The notes below the pieces were generated by a model. The model ran no database searches. It was given only the letters and a program-made list of their open reading frames with translations, and was not told the origin of the DNA. Positions 42,339 to 43,213 of a DNA stretch of 43,213 nucleotides are shown piece by piece (within the stretch, counting starts at the first letter, position 1; the number at the start of each line of letters is the position of its first letter). The DNA lies in contig PXYW01000022.1 in assembly GCA_003023695.1 (NCBI GenBank), positions 1 through 43,213 of the forward strand, read 5' to 3'. Made by a program: the position numbers and the translations under genes. The DNA comes from Sulfobacillus benefaciens (lineage in GTDB: Bacteria; Bacillota; Sulfobacillia; Sulfobacillales; Sulfobacillaceae).

Positions 42339-43112
42339 ATGGTATTCAAAGCAGGTATTTGGAGTGGGATCATTATTTTGACGTTGAGTTTAGCCGGATG
42401 CGGCAAGGCAGCGGCTTTACATCAAACGTCTCCTCAGCCACCAGTCACCCAAACCCAACCGCTTCAACTTAGTCAAATCACTATGGTATCAGATAAAAAT
42501 GGGTGGGCCTTGTCATCTTAAGGGGTCGTCTCAATCATTGATGGCGGTTTGAAATGGACAACGCGAAATCCGAAAACGCTAACGACTGATTTAAGCGGAA
42601 GTATTTTAGAGAACATCGCTACGGCATTTCCCTCGTCGAACGAGGCGGTCATCGCGCAAGAGACGACTGCTATCCACATCTGGACAACAAAAGATGGGGG
42701 AATCAATTGGACTTCGGAGGTACAGAAGCCTTCAGAGTCAATTATTCAGAATAACTTTAACGGCAAAATTCAGATGCAGTTTACGACTGCTCAAACAGGA
42801 TTGCTGATTTTGGCGTCGCAGGGGAATGCAGGATCAACCTCGGATGCCTTGTTACAAACAACCGACGGCGGGATTAATTGGCGAGTGCTCCAGGAGTCGT
42901 CACCCGGCTCAACATTTGAGAACGTCGACAGTGTCGCGATGAGTCCCAGTGGCATGGGGATCGCGAGTGTCAATACAGTGATCACTGGGCGAGCGGAAAT
43001 TTTGATGACGACCGACGGTGGGCAATCGTGGGTTTCACAACCGTTACCGCTGCCACATGTCTCAATTTATCAGATGCGCCGTAAAACTCCGCCGTTCAGG
43101 GTGGAGATATAA
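42339..43112 (+). pseudogene. lipoprotein with TxDGGxxW propeller-like repeats, interrupted by an in-frame stop
   Basis: The reading frame starts with a lipoprotein signal (MVFKAGIWSGIIILTLSLAGCG; lipobox LAGC) followed by a Pro/Gln/Thr-rich linker. MVSDKNGWALSS is then cut by TAA at 42519-42521. The same frame continues GVVSIIDGGLKWTTRNP and further TTKDGGINWTSE, TTDGGINWRVL and TTDGGQSWVSQ motifs. These are typical of the Asp-box/YCF48-like beta-propeller proteins that occur in sets in such acidophiles. The expected repeat (NGWA ... G.v...tDGG..W) runs straight across the stop, so one substitution broke it. The end (QMRRKTPPFRVEI) also looks irregular, perhaps frameshifted. A pseudogene is most likely; stop-codon readthrough is the alternative. 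Confidence 0.75.
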
Positions 43113-43213
43113 GGCGTTGCCGTCAGGAAAATTTTCTGCTAAAATACGTATGTTCGCTCTTTGACAACTGGATACGTTCGTGTGGTTGTCTTCCGCAATT
43201 CGTGGGGGATGTA
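43113..43213 (+). promoter_or_regulatory. promoter- or leader-like DNA at the window end
   Basis: The last 101 bp hold no gene. TTCTGCTAAAATACG followed by TTCGCTCTTTGACAACTGG at about 43152-43170 recalls the A/T-rich, TTTGACA-containing leaders before CRISPR arrays or strong promoters. No repeat is inside the window, so this is only a hint. Confidence 0.2.

Overview
The window comes from a spore-forming Firmicute of roughly even base composition. A complete spoIIIAA-AH operon, a pro-sigma-K gene, a B. subtilis-like gcvT/gcvPA/gcvPB - aroQ - pepQ - efp - spoIIIA order and a sufCDSUB operon place it among Bacillota; a Sulfobacillus-like acidophile is my best guess, but the sequence shown does not prove the genus.

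Layout. 1-2.97 kb is a decaying accessory zone: a possibly frameshifted retropepsin-like gene with its small partner, a stretch of short repeats, an MFS transporter gene broken by several frameshifts, and a RibD_C-type reductase. The reductase is divergent from a WYL-domain regulator, with a perfect inverted repeat between them. 4.4-8.3 kb holds an APC permease, a LysR regulator and purA. From 8.35 to 13.2 kb the minus strand carries spoIIIAA-AH behind a good sigma-E-like promoter, with a GAF histidine kinase / NarL-type response regulator pair diverging from it. From 15.4 to 28.9 kb a long minus-strand run encodes YqeG, shikimate enzymes (aroE, aroC, aroK, aroB, aroQ), a prepilin peptidase, the glycine cleavage system with glyA, an M24 peptidase, EF-P and an Asp-rich zinc-ribbon protein. 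29.1-34.7 kb on the plus strand is sufC-sufD-sufS-sufU-sufB plus a Rieske ferredoxin. A trans-sulfuration-type PLP enzyme follows on the minus strand.

The main discovery is at 35.97-41.85 kb. sigK, encoding the late mother-cell sigma factor, is split in two by a compact 5,152-bp 'skin'-like element. The 5' part (41846-41496) ends in RCIENE and the 3' part (from 36343) begins VLMHLRNQKK. Recombination at a shared CTCAT core gives an uninterrupted 242-codon pro-sigma-K in the right frame. The element encodes a SpoIVCA-type large serine recombinase, a 56-aa protein translationally coupled to it (candidate directionality factor), a divergent winged-helix regulator with an atypical receiver, SurE, a UppP-like protein lacking the usual motif histidine, a DsrE-family protein and an HxlR regulator. 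The chromosomal attachment arms are two identical GATGCATC palindromes placed symmetrically about the core.

Beyond it, 42.3-43.1 kb holds a lipoprotein gene of the repeated 'TxDGGxxW' type interrupted by an in-frame stop, and the window ends in AT-richer, promoter- or leader-like DNA.
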